64,000 nucleotides of DNA from Atriophallophorus winterbourni (lineage: Eukaryota > Platyhelminthes > Trematoda > Plagiorchiida > Microphallidae): contig JACCGJ010020840.1 of NCBI GenBank assembly GCA_013407085.1, positions 1 through 64,000 on the forward strand, given 5' to 3'. This document shows, one piece after another, positions 41,269 through 56,200 of the stretch; position 1 is the first letter of the stretch, and each line of letters starts with the position of its first letter. The notes beneath the pieces were generated by a model that was given only the letters and a program-made list of their open reading frames with translations, was not told where the DNA came from and did no database searches. The position numbers and the translations under genes are program-made.

Positions 41269-44200
41269 GTGAGTATTTTAATCTAAAAATTGTTTCATTT
41301 ATTTCATTTGAATATTTTTTATTATGTAATAATTTAAGGCGACACGTAGGTTAAGTATATCGTTGAATATTGCATAGTTTCTTAATTGGTTAAACAAGAA
41401 CGAGCTCGTATGTAAAATTAAATGGAAAGATATATTTTTAATTTTAATCGCCTGTGTCCTTCAACGGTTGGTTCTCTATCCCTTTCTGTTCAAGTTGTTT
41501 GTTGATAAATAACAGCCATGATCCAATCGAAGTGTTTTTTATTTGCAGACGATCTTAAATTATGAGCTTCAGCATCGACGCTGCAGCAATGCGAGAGCCT
41601 GTAGTGAGAAATGTTTATGCAAATTCTATCGACAGGCGACCTGCATATTCATGGAAAGAAGTCAGGGAAAAGCTCATGTCACAAGGCATCCAAACCTTTT
41701 TGAATGCACATACTGATATGCAAACGATTAGTTCCTCAGGTAGCTTGTTCCATTTCACGGATGTGCAATCGTGCAGTAATTTGTTGCTGCTAAAACCGTG
41801 CTAAATTTATTAGCCAGAGGTAGTGAGCTACATGCTGAAACCGGCTGGAGTCTCACTACAATTTCCTGTTTATTTTTCTTCCTCATATCTGTCTAGGCCT
41901 GGGCAACCTGACAGTATATTAGCCCACGTGCAGTCTCTGGCCTGGTATAACGAGTAGTCACCTTCGAGAAACCACCAAAATGTGCGCTTCTTCATATGGG
42001 TTCCCGTCGACAACATCGATCATATTACATCGAAAACAATACCATTCGACCAGTAGTTGATGAGAGAGACCTTGGAATGATAGTGTCCGGTTCATTTAAA
42101 ACCAAAGCTGTCACTGCGAAGATCAAAAGTGAAAGCCGTTTTCTGTATACGATTCCTAAATTGTTTTCTGTTATAACAGCTGTTGCGTTCAAGATGTCAT
42201 GCGGTGCGCACATTAAACCCATCCTTGACTATGGATTTCCGTTTTTCTTCCCACTAATTACGGGAAAGTGCAATGCGCTGGAGCGAGCGCAACGCCGTGC
42301 TGCAATGATGGTTCTCGGAATAAAATCGCTATGAAGAGCGTTGAACGAAACTAGGTTTGTTCCAGCTCGAGTATCGCCAAATCATCTATGCTTACTGATG
42401 ACAAGACAGGTTTTGCTGGGACAGTATGGCTACTGGCTGCCGATGTATTTCACCATCAGAAGCGAAGAACTTAGCGGCTTGCAACGAAGTTCACCTTATC
42501 CATCAGGATAGTGAACATATGGTATGCTCTTTCAGGAACATTCTTTGCCGTAACTATGGAAGAGCAGTTCAATCATGCACTTGACAATGCTTGCCGGTTG
42601 TTTAAGAAAGGCAATCCACCGGAAAACGGAAAACCGTTCGTCCGAATGGTGATCGTGTCAATTGCTGGACTATGTCAATAAAGAGAATGTGATGCGTCAC
42701 GGGGCAAACCTCTACCGTCTATGCAGAAAATTGCGTAAAAGTGGTCATCACTCGCGTTAGAACTTGCGCTCTTTTGAAATTATTGTACAGTTTCTATAGA
42801 CAGCGTCAAACCCACACACAGATAACTACCACATTCTACTGTTTGGACAGTAGTTTTGAATATGGCCTGTTGATATGCCTTTGATATACGTAAACTTGAC
42901 TGCGTGAAATTTGGAACGCATTAGAAGTGATGAAAGATGATATAATACGTCGAAAGTATTAGACTTACCGTACACACGATTTGTCCAAACGCTTCTTAAA
43001 AACGTGAAGTAAATGAGCACAGCCGATTACTCCAGGCACTGCGCTCTGGAATCATTGACAGCATTACATAGGTTAAGATCCTAAAATGTTGATGACTGTT
43101 GGGACTTAAAAAGTTACGGAACCTGTATAAGATTAGGCACAAGAATACTGGGATGAGATATTGATTTTTAGAATTAAACAAGCATGTTGTGAACGAGTAA
43201 AGCGACATCTTTCGACTTTCTTGACTACGCATTGATAACAAGTTATCCTCACCACTCCACTTGACAACAAACAAGATTTATCAAGTACTCCAAGAAGTGG
43301 TCTACAACAAGACCGCCACTGAAATCGATTTGGTGCCGTTCCGCAGAGTAAAATGCCACTGCGAATTCTCATCTCTTGCCACGAAATTTCAATTTTTTTC
43401 AGTCAACGCTTTGATCTACTTAAGTCACATCAGAATACACCCACCCTTACCACGACGCCATTCTGGGTTAGCATTGGCAAAGAAAACTGCGTCATGAAAG
43501 CATCACCGCCATAATCATGGTCACCATTATGCTGATAGCAAGTCTCAACTGCTTAACTGTCGTAAAACCATGACGTTAAAATCCTGAAAAGATGGGAAGG
43601 GTGGGACGTAAAACGCTATTAACTATATAGACGATTATGCACTAACACACTAGGATCAGTTGCCTACACGTTGAATCAAAAATGCATTCAAGCACGCGTT
43701 GAGAACAATTAGAGTGGCATCAAAAATCATAAAAAGCTTTTCTCGCTCCATCACTTGACAACATACAAGATCAATCAAATACTCTACGCTGATGTTTTCA
43801 GCATGACTGCGATTTTGAGACATATTACTCAAGGTAAGAAGTCATTGCGAGTTGTGAACTCTAGGACCCCAAACTGGGCTGCATATAAGTGTGGCTGGCC
43901 ATGCCCACCGAAAGACAGGCTCAGCGCTCACGAAACTTATTTTCGACCCTAAACCCGTCCGTACTTAACATCGGCGCCGAAAAGGTCAAGTGAAGGTTTA
44001 GCTGTGAAGCAAGATGTAGATGTCCTGCGACTACTTACATTTAGCGGTGTTTTAAGCTGGGAACGCGACTATTAACGATGTGCAACAATCTCGTCTCCGA
44101 TCGATGCGCCTTGGCGGCATGTTTTAAGATCTCAATGAAATCGTCTAATCCAGTCCTAGGACAACATGCACACCTTGAAAATATGTACAAATTTAGATTC

Positions 44201-47200
44201 TCCCAAACACTGGGTAATAGTTTTCGTTGCCTTTGTTTGACGGGATAGGTCAACTGTTGCGCATAATAACGGGAATCACGGTTCCATAAACAAAAGGCAG
44301 GATTTCAACACGTTAAGGTATATTTTAATTATTTTATTATTATTATCACACAAGTCTTTACAGACGATGTGCCGACAAGTATACCATGAAAAAGGTATAT
44401 GATGAAAGAAAAAAAGAGGGGGATTTTTTGTCTGTCTGTTTACACATGCCGTTTTTGATCTTTTTTTGTCTTTTTTGGAAAAAGGGAGGGGGAGGGTCAT
44501 TGGTAAACGGGAACCATGGTATATTTTAATCACATATTCACTCTCTGGCAATCCGTATAACATCGTCAAACGTATAGGGAATCCCCGATAGCGATCCTGT
44601 CTTCAAGGGTGTCTCCAATTATGTCCGTAAAAACGCATTGTTTAATATGTTATAACACAGATTCACCATTTGCAATTCTGAAGCATTTCTGTACTGTGCC
44701 GGTAATACTACTAAATTAACTTGCCACCGGTAGTTAGCTGGCTGGAGTCTCATTGCAATTTCTATTTTAATTTTGTATACCCGTCTAGGTTCCGGCAACT
44801 TGACAGTATCTTAGCCGATGTACAGTCTGACTGTGTTGCACTTTGCCCAGACTAGGCTTGTGATTACATTTATACATATATGTAACACCAAGATGTATCG
44901 TAAAATTAGATAAGAGTATTTCTGGCACTGTGTTACTATAGTTTTTGTGTGCGCTATGGTTTTCTTAAGTTTGGTGTTGATGCAGTGGCGTAGATATAAA
45001 AAAAACAAGCTTGCTTGCATGATTCCGCTTCTTAGGTCATTTATTGCGAATGAGAAATCATCGTTTTCTTAATGCGGTTTTGTTTGCCTCTGTGATCTTG
45101 AAATGGCGTTGTTGTAAATATGGCCAAATTCTGATTTGTTTCAAACAGACAAAGGTCTCGACAGCTAAACTACATGTAGTTCGGGCGATATATCTCTCGT
45201 TAAGGTCCGTGCAACCCGACTCCACAGTGGGCTAGCATCGTAACGTTAAACCTAACATCCATACTTGGTAAATAAACGTAAAACAATCATTCATTGCTAA
45301 CTTTGCGTTGACTTCCTGGTTACGGGATTCCATTCAATTTGGAACCACTAGAAATATATTATATAAGGCTATCTGATTAATTCTATTGTGATGATATTTT
45401 TGCAAAACCATATTGTACACCGATTTTTCATATTGCAAAGTCATATCATTTTGCTATTATTGCATGATAACTTTTCGCCATTGTTTCGTGTTACTTTTAG
45501 TTAGCTTGCCTTGCGGAGACCTCATTTCCGACTTCCGTTTCTCGACTTTCGCTGGTATTTAACGCTGGATCTCGAGCCGAAACGAAGGAAGAAATTCTTG
45601 GAATGTCTCATTTGGTAAGACGCTCTTTCGGCTTGTCTACCTTGGACCATACTTCGGTCAATTTGACTCGACATCTTCAGCAGATGGGTGCGCGCGTCTC
45701 GTAAGTTGATTTCGCAATTTCGAATTTTATCTAACACTTGAATTTCCTATTGCTTAATCATAGCTTTGATCATAGTGAGACTCCAGCGTGTTTCAACATA
45801 CAGCTCACTACCAGTAGCTAATCAATTAAACGTGGTGTTAGCCACACAGCACAGAAGTACTGTATGGCTGCACATCCGTGCATTCATAGTTCGTACTTTC
45901 CTGCGGCCGGTAACATGTTGCGGTTCGTGTGTCATTCTCTGGCAACATTTAGTGTGGGGCCCGATAACCCTGTCGCTTGATTGGTGACTGCATATTTCCA
46001 CTTGCTTACCACGCAATGTTTACTTGAACAATGGACAGTGACTTTCGTTGTTGCAAGCCACATGCACCGTATCGTGATTTCATTATTGAATTGTGTGGCT
46101 TTTTCTGGGTAAAATGTTTGCCTGCCCAAAACCCACCACCGAATCTTTCACTGAGCCAGGAGAACGGGGACGATTCAACTGACACCACGAGATGGTATTT
46201 CGTACCAGGCTCACCTCGGGTTTATTTAAGGTTAGACATTCGAGGTGGCATGGATAGAATGCAGGGAAGGAGAAAATGCCTAGCTTGGTACATGGGAAAC
46301 GATGGCCGTAAACCTATATCAATGAAATAAGGGCATAATTTTTATTTACCTTTGTATTCGATTTATGTTGTAACCATGGCCTGTAAACATTAGATTACAT
46401 GAAGTGTTTAACTTTAGTACAAAAATGATATAGTAAAATTTCTAAAAAAGATGGGGACGGGTGGGACCTAAAAGTTTACTGATCTTGTAAAAGAGGATGA
46501 GGCACCTAAGCTTCGAACAGAACAAGTATTTAATCAATTTTCGTGAACGAGTAGAGCGATATCAGCAAGACAACAACCGAGAACAGCACCTGCTCTTTCT
46601 CATCTTTTAGGTGACGTTTTACACTGCCTATAAAGTGAGCGGTCAAAAGCAGGTTCTTTACAGGCCTTATGGCCAATGTCAATAGATTTCATATATCTTG
46701 TGCGGACGTATGTGTACCGCCAGGGCGGATGAAAGCGCCTTTTGTGCCATTTAAAATTTACTGACGCCGCTCGGCACATTCTCCGTTGTATCATCCACTG
46801 GAGCAACGCCATCTGCTTGCCCTAATCGTTAGAAATTCGCAAGCTCAACTTATCCTGAAACTCCCTAAAACTGGGGATAGTTAAAGCTGGCGGCATTGTC
46901 TATTTTTAACGTTCTCTTTACCCAAGATACGGTTGTTTGAAGTTAAACGACCTACATGCGCGTTCATGTCTTCAGCTCCTCCACTGCCCCAGAGTCACCG
47001 CGTGAAGCCTCGTATCAACAATATCGCCTTTCCGATTTAATGCCATTGCTTCTCGACAAACTTCGTTGAAAAACCATTTTCATTTCATTGACTTCGCACA
47101 TTGCTAGCATCAGTTTTCATACGGTATAAGCGAAATACGAAGTTACACTGAAGTCCCACTGGCATTATGTATTTTGCGTATAAGTTTAAGTAATATAGAA

Positions 47201-50200
47201 GGAACTGAAACACGTTACTCCGCGGCTGTACAGCACCGTGCTTCTCCTTACTTGTGAGTTCGTTTCGGCACTCGTCGCTTCCCTATATTTTAACATAACT
47301 GGCTTTTTTCGATTCACGCATTGTTAAACCTCCTAAGTTGTTTGCGTACGGCATCTTCGATGGTCGAAAACGCGCTTCCACGAAGCATCACGATTATTTT
47401 CAGAAGAGAGGGATTTTTCCGTTTATTCATTTTTGTGACATTTAACTGGAGCACCCGTGGATCACTAACATATGATGTGCAATCGTGCAGTACTTTGTGC
47501 CGTGTAGCTAACATCGTGCTAAATCGATTGGCCAGAGGTCGTGAGCTGCATGCTGAAACACGCCGAAGTCTCGCCACCATTTCCTATTCTATTTTCTGTC
47601 TCATCTGTCTAGGCCTGGGCAACCTGACAGTATCTTAGCCCACATGCAGTCTCTGGCTGTGCAGCACTTTGCCTGGATCAGGCTTGTGCTTTCATACATA
47701 CCATACTGACATAGGTCGATCGCATTCACCGCTAGTTTATGCAGGTGTTCTCGACTTCAATGATTGTCCGTGGCAATTTACCTGACAAAATGTTGTGCCT
47801 TTACACCAAATTAATTTCAATTAATCACTCGTTTATGATGTGATGTGGTTCTTTATATAATACCTTAAATGGGTTCACTCAACGTTCGTCGTGACTAGTT
47901 CTAGCAGCTCTGTTTTATAACATTACATTGGTAAAGCGTTAAATTTATTTTAATTTTTCAATTTCAGGTGTACCACAACCAGAGAATCAACCATTTTCTG
48001 CATCGATGTAGCCCCCAATCTCATTCCTCGTGCGGGTGCCTTGTTAGCAGAAATGGCGACCAGAACAGCATTCTATCATTGGGAACTAAAGTCGACTGCT
48101 AACAAACTAATGCGAGAGGATGTTGAACTTTTGACCAGACGGAATTTACCTGCACGTAAGCAATGTTTTTGTACAATCTGTTGTTTTCGCGGTATCCATC
48201 TCGGCATTGGAAGTCTGCCTTACTTCATTTCATTCAACGATTAGAACTCTTGTAGTGAATGTGTACCTGTCTGAATTAGAAGTGGCTTAATCATTTTTTG
48301 TGTGTTCCGTCTTACGTCAATCGAAAATCAACCATCGCGCTTTTGTTGGGCTACTGCATTGTACCGAAACACGAGGCTTAGCCTTAATTTAGGAATGAAG
48401 CGAAAGTTCAAGTTGCGAATGAGAATTTATCCTCGACATAGCAAACAAATTGGGTTCGAATACAAATACCTGATGAGTGGTAACAACCGCGAAACCGGTC
48501 GTGTGCTTCCGTCCTGTTTTGCAACCTTCATATACTACTTGAATTGTGTGCTCAAATCACTTGCGTACCACAACCGGTTTCTGGCTGTTTTTCATCATAT
48601 ACTACTTATCAGTAGATTCTGATTTGAAATAAAAATCAACCTTTTCTTTTGCCTGGAACCCATTCTGTTTAAGTTAGATGATTGTATAGAAAATCTACAT
48701 AAATAATCGGCTGTCAATGCATTCTCAATTCTACACTTTTTTATTTAAGTTCACCCCTTTTATATTTATTTATTTGCAGTCATCCTAAGTCGTTCTTGTC
48801 CGACTTTGTCCGACTCACCTACAGGCTGTGAATGTTATCATTAGATCTTTAGATCAATAGCAATTACCAATGTTCAATTCCCTATTTAACCTTCTAAAAT
48901 TCCTAAATTTATAGGTTTTGTCGCGCTTTGATTGGACCATGTCTGGTGAAATTGTACATTAACCTATACTACATCGCACCTGCAGGGCCGCTCATACCTA
49001 GCAGGCCAATGGATAGAGGTCAGACAACTCGGTATCCACCCACTACCTTGCAAGCCAATCAAAGCCTCCTGATGGGTAGCCAAATCTGATCTTTTTGGAC
49101 TTAGCTACCAAGTAGCAGTGCCCCATAAGAGATCATGAAAAGCAGGCATGCTGAATCTCAATCTTTCGTGCTTTCTGTCCACAATGCTTTACGTTGCATT
49201 ACTTGGTACGCCTGCCATAGTTGCAAATTTTTCTCCATTATCTAGTAAACTAATTTTTCTCCTAATAAACTATCTCTCCATAACGCCACCGGAGCAGCTT
49301 TTCACGTAAACCACCGGATTTAACGGTAAACGCGTTATTGAGTGTCAGGTAACGTTGCCCGGGTGTATACAGGTTACTCGAAGCATTCGCTTCGCTAGGT
49401 TTTGGCAATCAAAGGTGCATCGAGCGATGGGTTTCTAGGTGACGTTTAATTGGCACGGGCATTCAAATCATTGTAATCTACCGGTTGCCTGACAACGATT
49501 TGTCCAACCGCACAATTACTTGACTACAAGGCGCTTGAAACTGTTGATCGTTTAACCTATCTTGATAGTTGTATCAACAATTCGGCGTCCTTAGATGACG
49601 AGGTTTCGATACGCTTTTTTCTGGCAACCGTGGTATTCTGCAACCTACGTCAATTTTGACGTCAACCAGAGCTGTCATTAATGTTCAAAGGCATACTTCA
49701 CAAAGCGGTAGCTCGAGCTGTATCTGTTTGAGTGCGAAACTTGAACCTTATGCAAATGCCTTATCCGGTGTCTCCAAATATTCGACAACCGTAATCTCAG
49801 TAACTTTCTAAGATTAAGGAGATACCATCGCCTAGGCAGCGATGCTATCCTGAATTAAAAGGTTTGAGTGATAATATTGATTAGGTCACGGTTTGCAACT
49901 CACCGGACTACCGACTTCCGTAACCATTCTATTTGCGATGCCGCTTCTCGATTGGCCTAGCACTTGGGGTGACAAAACTATCACTTGCCGTAGGCAGTTA
50001 AATCCTAAATAGTAGCTTGTCTGAAGTCGGCTGTCTTCGCGATCCAATATGGCGGTGGCTAGTTACATCATCATCATCATCCTGAAGTACAAATCTGGAA
50101 CCAGGCAAAGTGCTAAGCAACATGAAGCAGAAAACAGATAAGTAAGCGCGTAAAAAAGAAAACAGTCAAGCAAATGCGCAAATAACAGCTTGTTTTTGTA

Positions 50201-53200
50201 GTTAAACATGAACATATGTCTCAAAACCGTGATCAGTGGTGTTCTTGCAGTAAGCTTCTTTTTACCGTGTTTGCTAAATCATGTATGTTGTCAAACGGAG
50301 TAACGAGAGAGTGCTTGTTATTATGAAAGCCGTCTTGCAAATGCCCATCTCTTAGTTGATTGACTTGACTACATTGTGTCATGATCATATGGTAGTCAGG
50401 ATTCGAGCATATTAACAATTTTTATCGTCGCCTTTTATTCCAGGGTGTCCAATCTTCCTAACTGCGATTATCGATGTCCTGTGGTTGCTGTTGGCTTGTC
50501 TGTGGGTTGCTGTAGTTAGACTTCCAACCGATTAAGACGACGTTCGATCTAGCGCGGCTGACAACCGATCTCGGTGAGGTGAGATGACTTTTGCGTCGTG
50601 CGCCGTAACTTTTCTTCTGTATCGTGCTGTCGTTTAGGATAAAATCATATGCTGTGACACTAGAAAAAAGCTTCCTTGAACGATTATAGTGACAGTAGTG
50701 CGACGACTTTCTTAGGGCTTTCACTACGATGCATCACGACAAGCTATCCACTTGCAATTGCACTTTAGATCACACAAGCTTAATCAAACACCCCGAGAAC
50801 TTGCAGCTAACCAAACCTCAGGGGAACAAAATTTTACTTTGCGTAGTCGGCTGTCCCAACCTGGCTAAATTACATAAACTTCACTGTTGAGTTATGTCCC
50901 GTCGTGTTCTGAAGTGAAGATTTATGTTTGCTGGTTCGTCAGCTTTAATGTAAACTGGTTTTGCGTATCTGTTTCATGTATTTTGCTCCGTGCAATCTTT
51001 ACGTCACCGTTTCTTTTAGCCACCTTTTCAGCTTGCTTACCTTTATTTTACAGTATGCACGGAATTACTCCACGAAGCAGCGTTTGGAAAACATTCACAG
51101 AGCAGTGGCCTTGGTGCCTCTGTCTTTATTCCCGTGGACCGTATTGGCACGTACGGCTTGGAGCAGATTGAACAATTCATGGCATGCAACTACACCCCGC
51201 TCAAGTGTTCCATCTCGTTGTTGAATTGCAATTCTAGCGACGAAGGATTAGAATTGTTACGTGAGATGAAAGAACATTTGCACTTCCGCGCTCCGCAAAA
51301 GCTTCCCGAAACGACGGGAATGGTTCACGGGTTTGTTGGTGGTAAGCCTGATTGTGTTGCATATTTATCACGTTGTTTGCAAACATATTCCCGGTGTAAT
51401 AATGATGTATTCCAACTCAAACGTGTCCTTTGTTTGTTGGCCAAGTGATTTTCGTTGAGCGTTTTCAGTCTTTTGTGAGCTAACGTCGTTGATTTCCTTA
51501 ATTTAATTCGTTTAATGCGACTCCGTTCACAAAACTGTACGCAATATTGTCCTGAGTGAATACTTGAGCGCAACAGATGGAATCAGTAATCGTCCTGGTA
51601 AACACTTGCTGCTTTCGTGAAACGGAAAGTTTGTAATGAATCGGTTAGAGTAGGCACAGGCAAACCACTGCCAGAAACAATATCGAAACCTTTAAATTGG
51701 TCATTTGTGAAAAAAACTCCAATTGAAATGGTTCGCATTCGCGATTGTTATCAAGTCCGCCGTCAGATTTCGTGCTCTTCTCACACTGTATGTATGTATG
51801 TATGTATGTATGGCATGTATGAAAGCACAAGCCTGATCCAGGCAAAGTGCCACACAGTCAGAGACTGCACGTGGCCTGAGATACTGTCAGGTTGCCCCAG
51901 GCCTAGACAGATGAAAAAGGAAATAGAAATAGAAATGGTAGTGAGACTCCAGCGTGTTTCAGCATGCAGCTCACTACCGATGGCCAATCAAATTAGCACG
52001 ATGTTAGCCACACAGCATAGAAATGCTGCACATTTTACACATCCGTGCATCTCACACTGGATAACCAATATGAAATAAGGATGATGAAACACGGAGACGG
52101 TTCTTCGGGTTAGTCACTACTCGCTCAAATTTGTTTATGCATAGCGTTTGAGGAAGCATAACGTTGGTAAGTCTATTGTGTTCGATGGAGGCAAGTTCGC
52201 ACTGCAACAGGCATAGTCTTTAAGTATGAAGTCCACGCGAAAGATATCTACCAAGTGCTCAACCATGCTTCCAATGTGAAACCATTGCTTAAATGATGTG
52301 AGATGGTGCTTGCACTTAACTCGATGGTTGAAACATTTGCTCGGTCATACTGATCCTGTCCAAGAATTTCTATAATATGTTGTGATTTAAGTGTTCCCTC
52401 GGATCTTACCACAGTGCTACAGCGTCTTGCGACCTAACGAGTGATCTTCAACGGCTATGCGAAAATTTTGCACTGGAAAATGCTCCACTAGGTGCGCTGA
52501 TTAGCCTTCGCTCCTTTCAGACCAAGCGGGTGTAGGTGCAGTCCTGAGCTGTTGACGGAGGCTTCATTTTCAAACTGGATCTCCGTCAATAGCACAACTT
52601 CTGCAGTCCGAATTGCTTCGTCTATCGGCGCAAGCGCAGTAAGCACTGCTCGTTCATAGCAGCCAACAATGATTCGACTAACTAGAACAATGAAGAACAT
52701 AGTAATCTCTTGTGGTGAATAGGAAGTTTAGATATTATTATTCCACCTGCAGATGCGAATGCTAACTTAGGTCTGTCGGATGCTTCTGGAGCGCTACTCG
52801 TTGGTGAATTTCGCCTCAGCGCTCAACATACAGACAATGGTGGACACTTTCCGCACTTACTTTGACAGCGCAGACATTTCGCATCATTTCATTTAGACAT
52901 GCAATCTGGCTTCTTCCTAATGACAATCAATCGTGGACGCAGATCGATAATTTTGCCCTATGCACTAGATGAAACGAATGAATTGAGGACTGTTTCTCCC
53001 CTTAGAACTTGTCTTGATTCTGGTCCTAAGAGCAAACTCTGAGAAACTTTCATAGCGCAACTTAGCAAGCCTTTCGTGCTACTTAATAGGTATTTTCACT
53101 GTCGTTTCCGACAATATCACGGTCGCTATATGATAGTACTGTCTCACTGGATTATCCAAGTTTCGCTTGGATTACTGAAACAAAGGCAACGGAGATCCCC

Positions 53201-56200
53201 CCGGTTAACAATATAATGCGAAACGACGACACATCGAAATACCCCGTGCAGGTCGACCAGTTTTCTCGACGCATCACCAACGTATCAATTACAACCATCT
53301 ATTACTACTCGTGGTGACATATTTAAATTAATTTACGGTCACGCATTGGTCACACTTTCATAGATCCGAAAATTCCCCAAACTCACATTTAGTTCCAGCT
53401 CTTGAATTATCTTTCAGGTGATATCCGCCGTGATATCGCTGCCGCCACGCACACATATGCCAGCATTGCCTGGCCAACACATGGCCGCGGCTGCCCTCTA
53501 CGTGCAGCGTACGATTTGGCTGCCTGTCTGTTAAACGGTTTCACGGATCGCATCGCATTCGACAACCGTGGAAGCCCATTGTTCGGTGGAGATGCCCTCG
53601 CTGACGAACACGTCCAAGTGGGTTCGTTTTCCAAGATGTACAGCGATCATGGCCTATTTGGAATCAGTCTGCACGGACCAAACGGGAAGGTTCTTGGAGA
53701 GCGATTGCTGCATGTTATTAAGGCGTTACGGAACGCCAAATTTGTCGATGAAGATCTCGCGCGAGCTAAGTGAGTAATCGTTCTACTGTGATTCACTTCC
53801 TAAAGACGATTACTTTGAGTTCCTCCGTCACTCTCCGTTTTCTGTTTATCTCAGTGGTTGTAACCGGTAATCTGTATGTGAATGATTTGGACGTTACGCA
53901 TACATAGATTATGCGTGAGCTATATAGATAGCTGTAGATATATAGAAAACGAAGGGCTGGTGGCAGTGAGACTGTCGTGTTTTCTCGTGGACCTCATTAC
54001 CAACACCAATCACCTCAGCAGGTTTTAACTGCAAACACAAGTCTAAAGAAATAGTGAATCCAGCGCTAGATAAAGCACGAAATCAGCATACGTTGTGATG
54101 TATATTTGTCGTCGGCATCCACCGATGGAGGCCCACAACAACATTGATACATATTTTAATTGAGTTTAATTGCATTAAATTAAGTAAGTAATCAATTAAA
54201 GTAACCGCAAATCATGTATCGACATTTTCCATGCTACATATCCGGCATGGACGTGCAATCTTGTAGTATTTTGGTGTTGTGCAGCTAACACCGTGCTAAA
54301 TTCATTTACAACTGCTACTGAACTGTCTGAACTGAACCACGCTAAATTCTCACTTTCGTTTATATATTTATTCATATCTGTCTAGGCTTGCGCAACCTAA
54401 CAGTGTCTTAACACACGCGCAGTCTCTGACTGTGTGATATTTAACCTGGAGTAGGTTTGTGGTTTCATACCTTCATACATCTAAGCGGCAACTCTAAATA
54501 ATGTAGCCTCATTTGTCCAACTCCTGTACAGTTTCCTAGCTGAATAAACATCACGATATCGTGTGATTGCAAAAGGCGTGTTTTTTCACAATGAATTTGC
54601 GGAAATCTGAACAAAATGGAGAAATCGTTCAATCTGTTTTTATGCTTCATTCTCCGATTCTGTGGTCCGTTATTTCTGTTTCACCGTAATGTTACTGTTG
54701 CTCTGGAAGAATGCACGAAAAATAAATACCTCAACGTTGTATAGGTAGGTATGAATGGTACATTGCTTTACAATTTCTCTCCCGTAGAAATTTATTCGTG
54801 GCCAACTTGTTGATGGAATCAGAATCTCCGATGACCGTTGGCACTGACCTTGCCGTACAATTAGCCGAACCGGGGGGCAAGTACACCGACTTGGCTGCTC
54901 GTGTGGCGCTTGCCGATGCGGTCACGTTGAGTCAGCTGAATGAAGTGAGTCCCGAATGTGCAGTGCGTTTTTGTCGTTACATTTACTCTGAATTCGGTCA
55001 CTACCTTGTCGTAATCAAAGGGTGAGAAATTAACTGTTTCGCTTTGGTGCTGTTTGCACTCATCAAGTAGGGACAGTAGGATCCGGATCCGCATGCGCAT
55101 GAAACTGCGAAAGAGTTGAAAGCAATTTGCGCATTTATGCCACTGTTGGATAAGGTTGGTACGACCAACCTATTCAATCACATGCGCCCACACTCATGTT
55201 GACTGGATTTGAACCCATGACCGTGAACAAAATGCTCATTTGCATGCATTTTAATCACACACACACACCACGACCGGTTTCGTGCTGTTTGAACTCATCA
55301 GGTAGGGACAGTAGGATCAGGATCGACATGAGCTTGTATGCCACTGTTGGATAATTGAACCATGTTTCTCTGTGAAGTATAATTTTAGCCACGTTCGTGT
55401 GGAAACTTTGTATATCTCTAAATATGGGATAGATGCTCCGGAGACAGACGAAAGTGCATAATCATTTATTAAGTATTATGTGAGTTCCGCAATGCATTGC
55501 TCATTTTAAATATCTTGAGCACTTGATTAGGAATCATTTTGTGTGCATTTGAATACTATTGTTCTTTCTTTTTAAATTATGCATAAACGATTTACGCCCT
55601 CCTCATATCGTCCAAGATGCTGTTCGCGGACGATATGAAAATTTGGACGCGAATCAGTTTTGCAGATGACAGATTGTGAGACTATGAATGACATTCAAAA
55701 TATGGAAATGCGAAATGCTGCACCTTGGTAAGAATGTTCCTTGGGCATATAGATTGGCAACTAAAAATACTTGACATGGAAATCGTTAAACAAAGATCTT
55801 GCAGTAAGGATTAGTGGAAACCATAAGAACACGGTTCACTGCCAGAATATATAACAACAGGCCAGCAGATTGTTAGGTATCTTTCGAAGACTATTTGAAA
55901 GATTCTCGCTGGTAACGTTACCAAGGACAATTAACGTCTATCTTCGCCCTACGATGGAGTATGCGGTATAGGTGTGGGCTCCTTGGTTGCGAAAAGATAT
56001 TGTTCTCTTTGATAAAATCTATCACAGCAACCAAGTTAGTAATAGGTATTCGCAATGTTCCGTACACCTAGAGAATGTGACGTCTGTGTCTGTGCGACTT
56101 TACCCAAAGCAGCATACGATGCGATATTATTCTGACCCATAGAATTGTGTCCACCAAAGGACATCCACTAAGAGACTTGTTTGAAGTGTGTGACGAGAAA

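Noticed and set aside
41562..41804. Possible extra UQCRC2 exon preceded by TTTATTTGCAG
   Set aside because: The other frame reads a LINE catalytic box (FLFADDLKL) through the apparent acceptor, and exons 1 and 2 join in phase without it.
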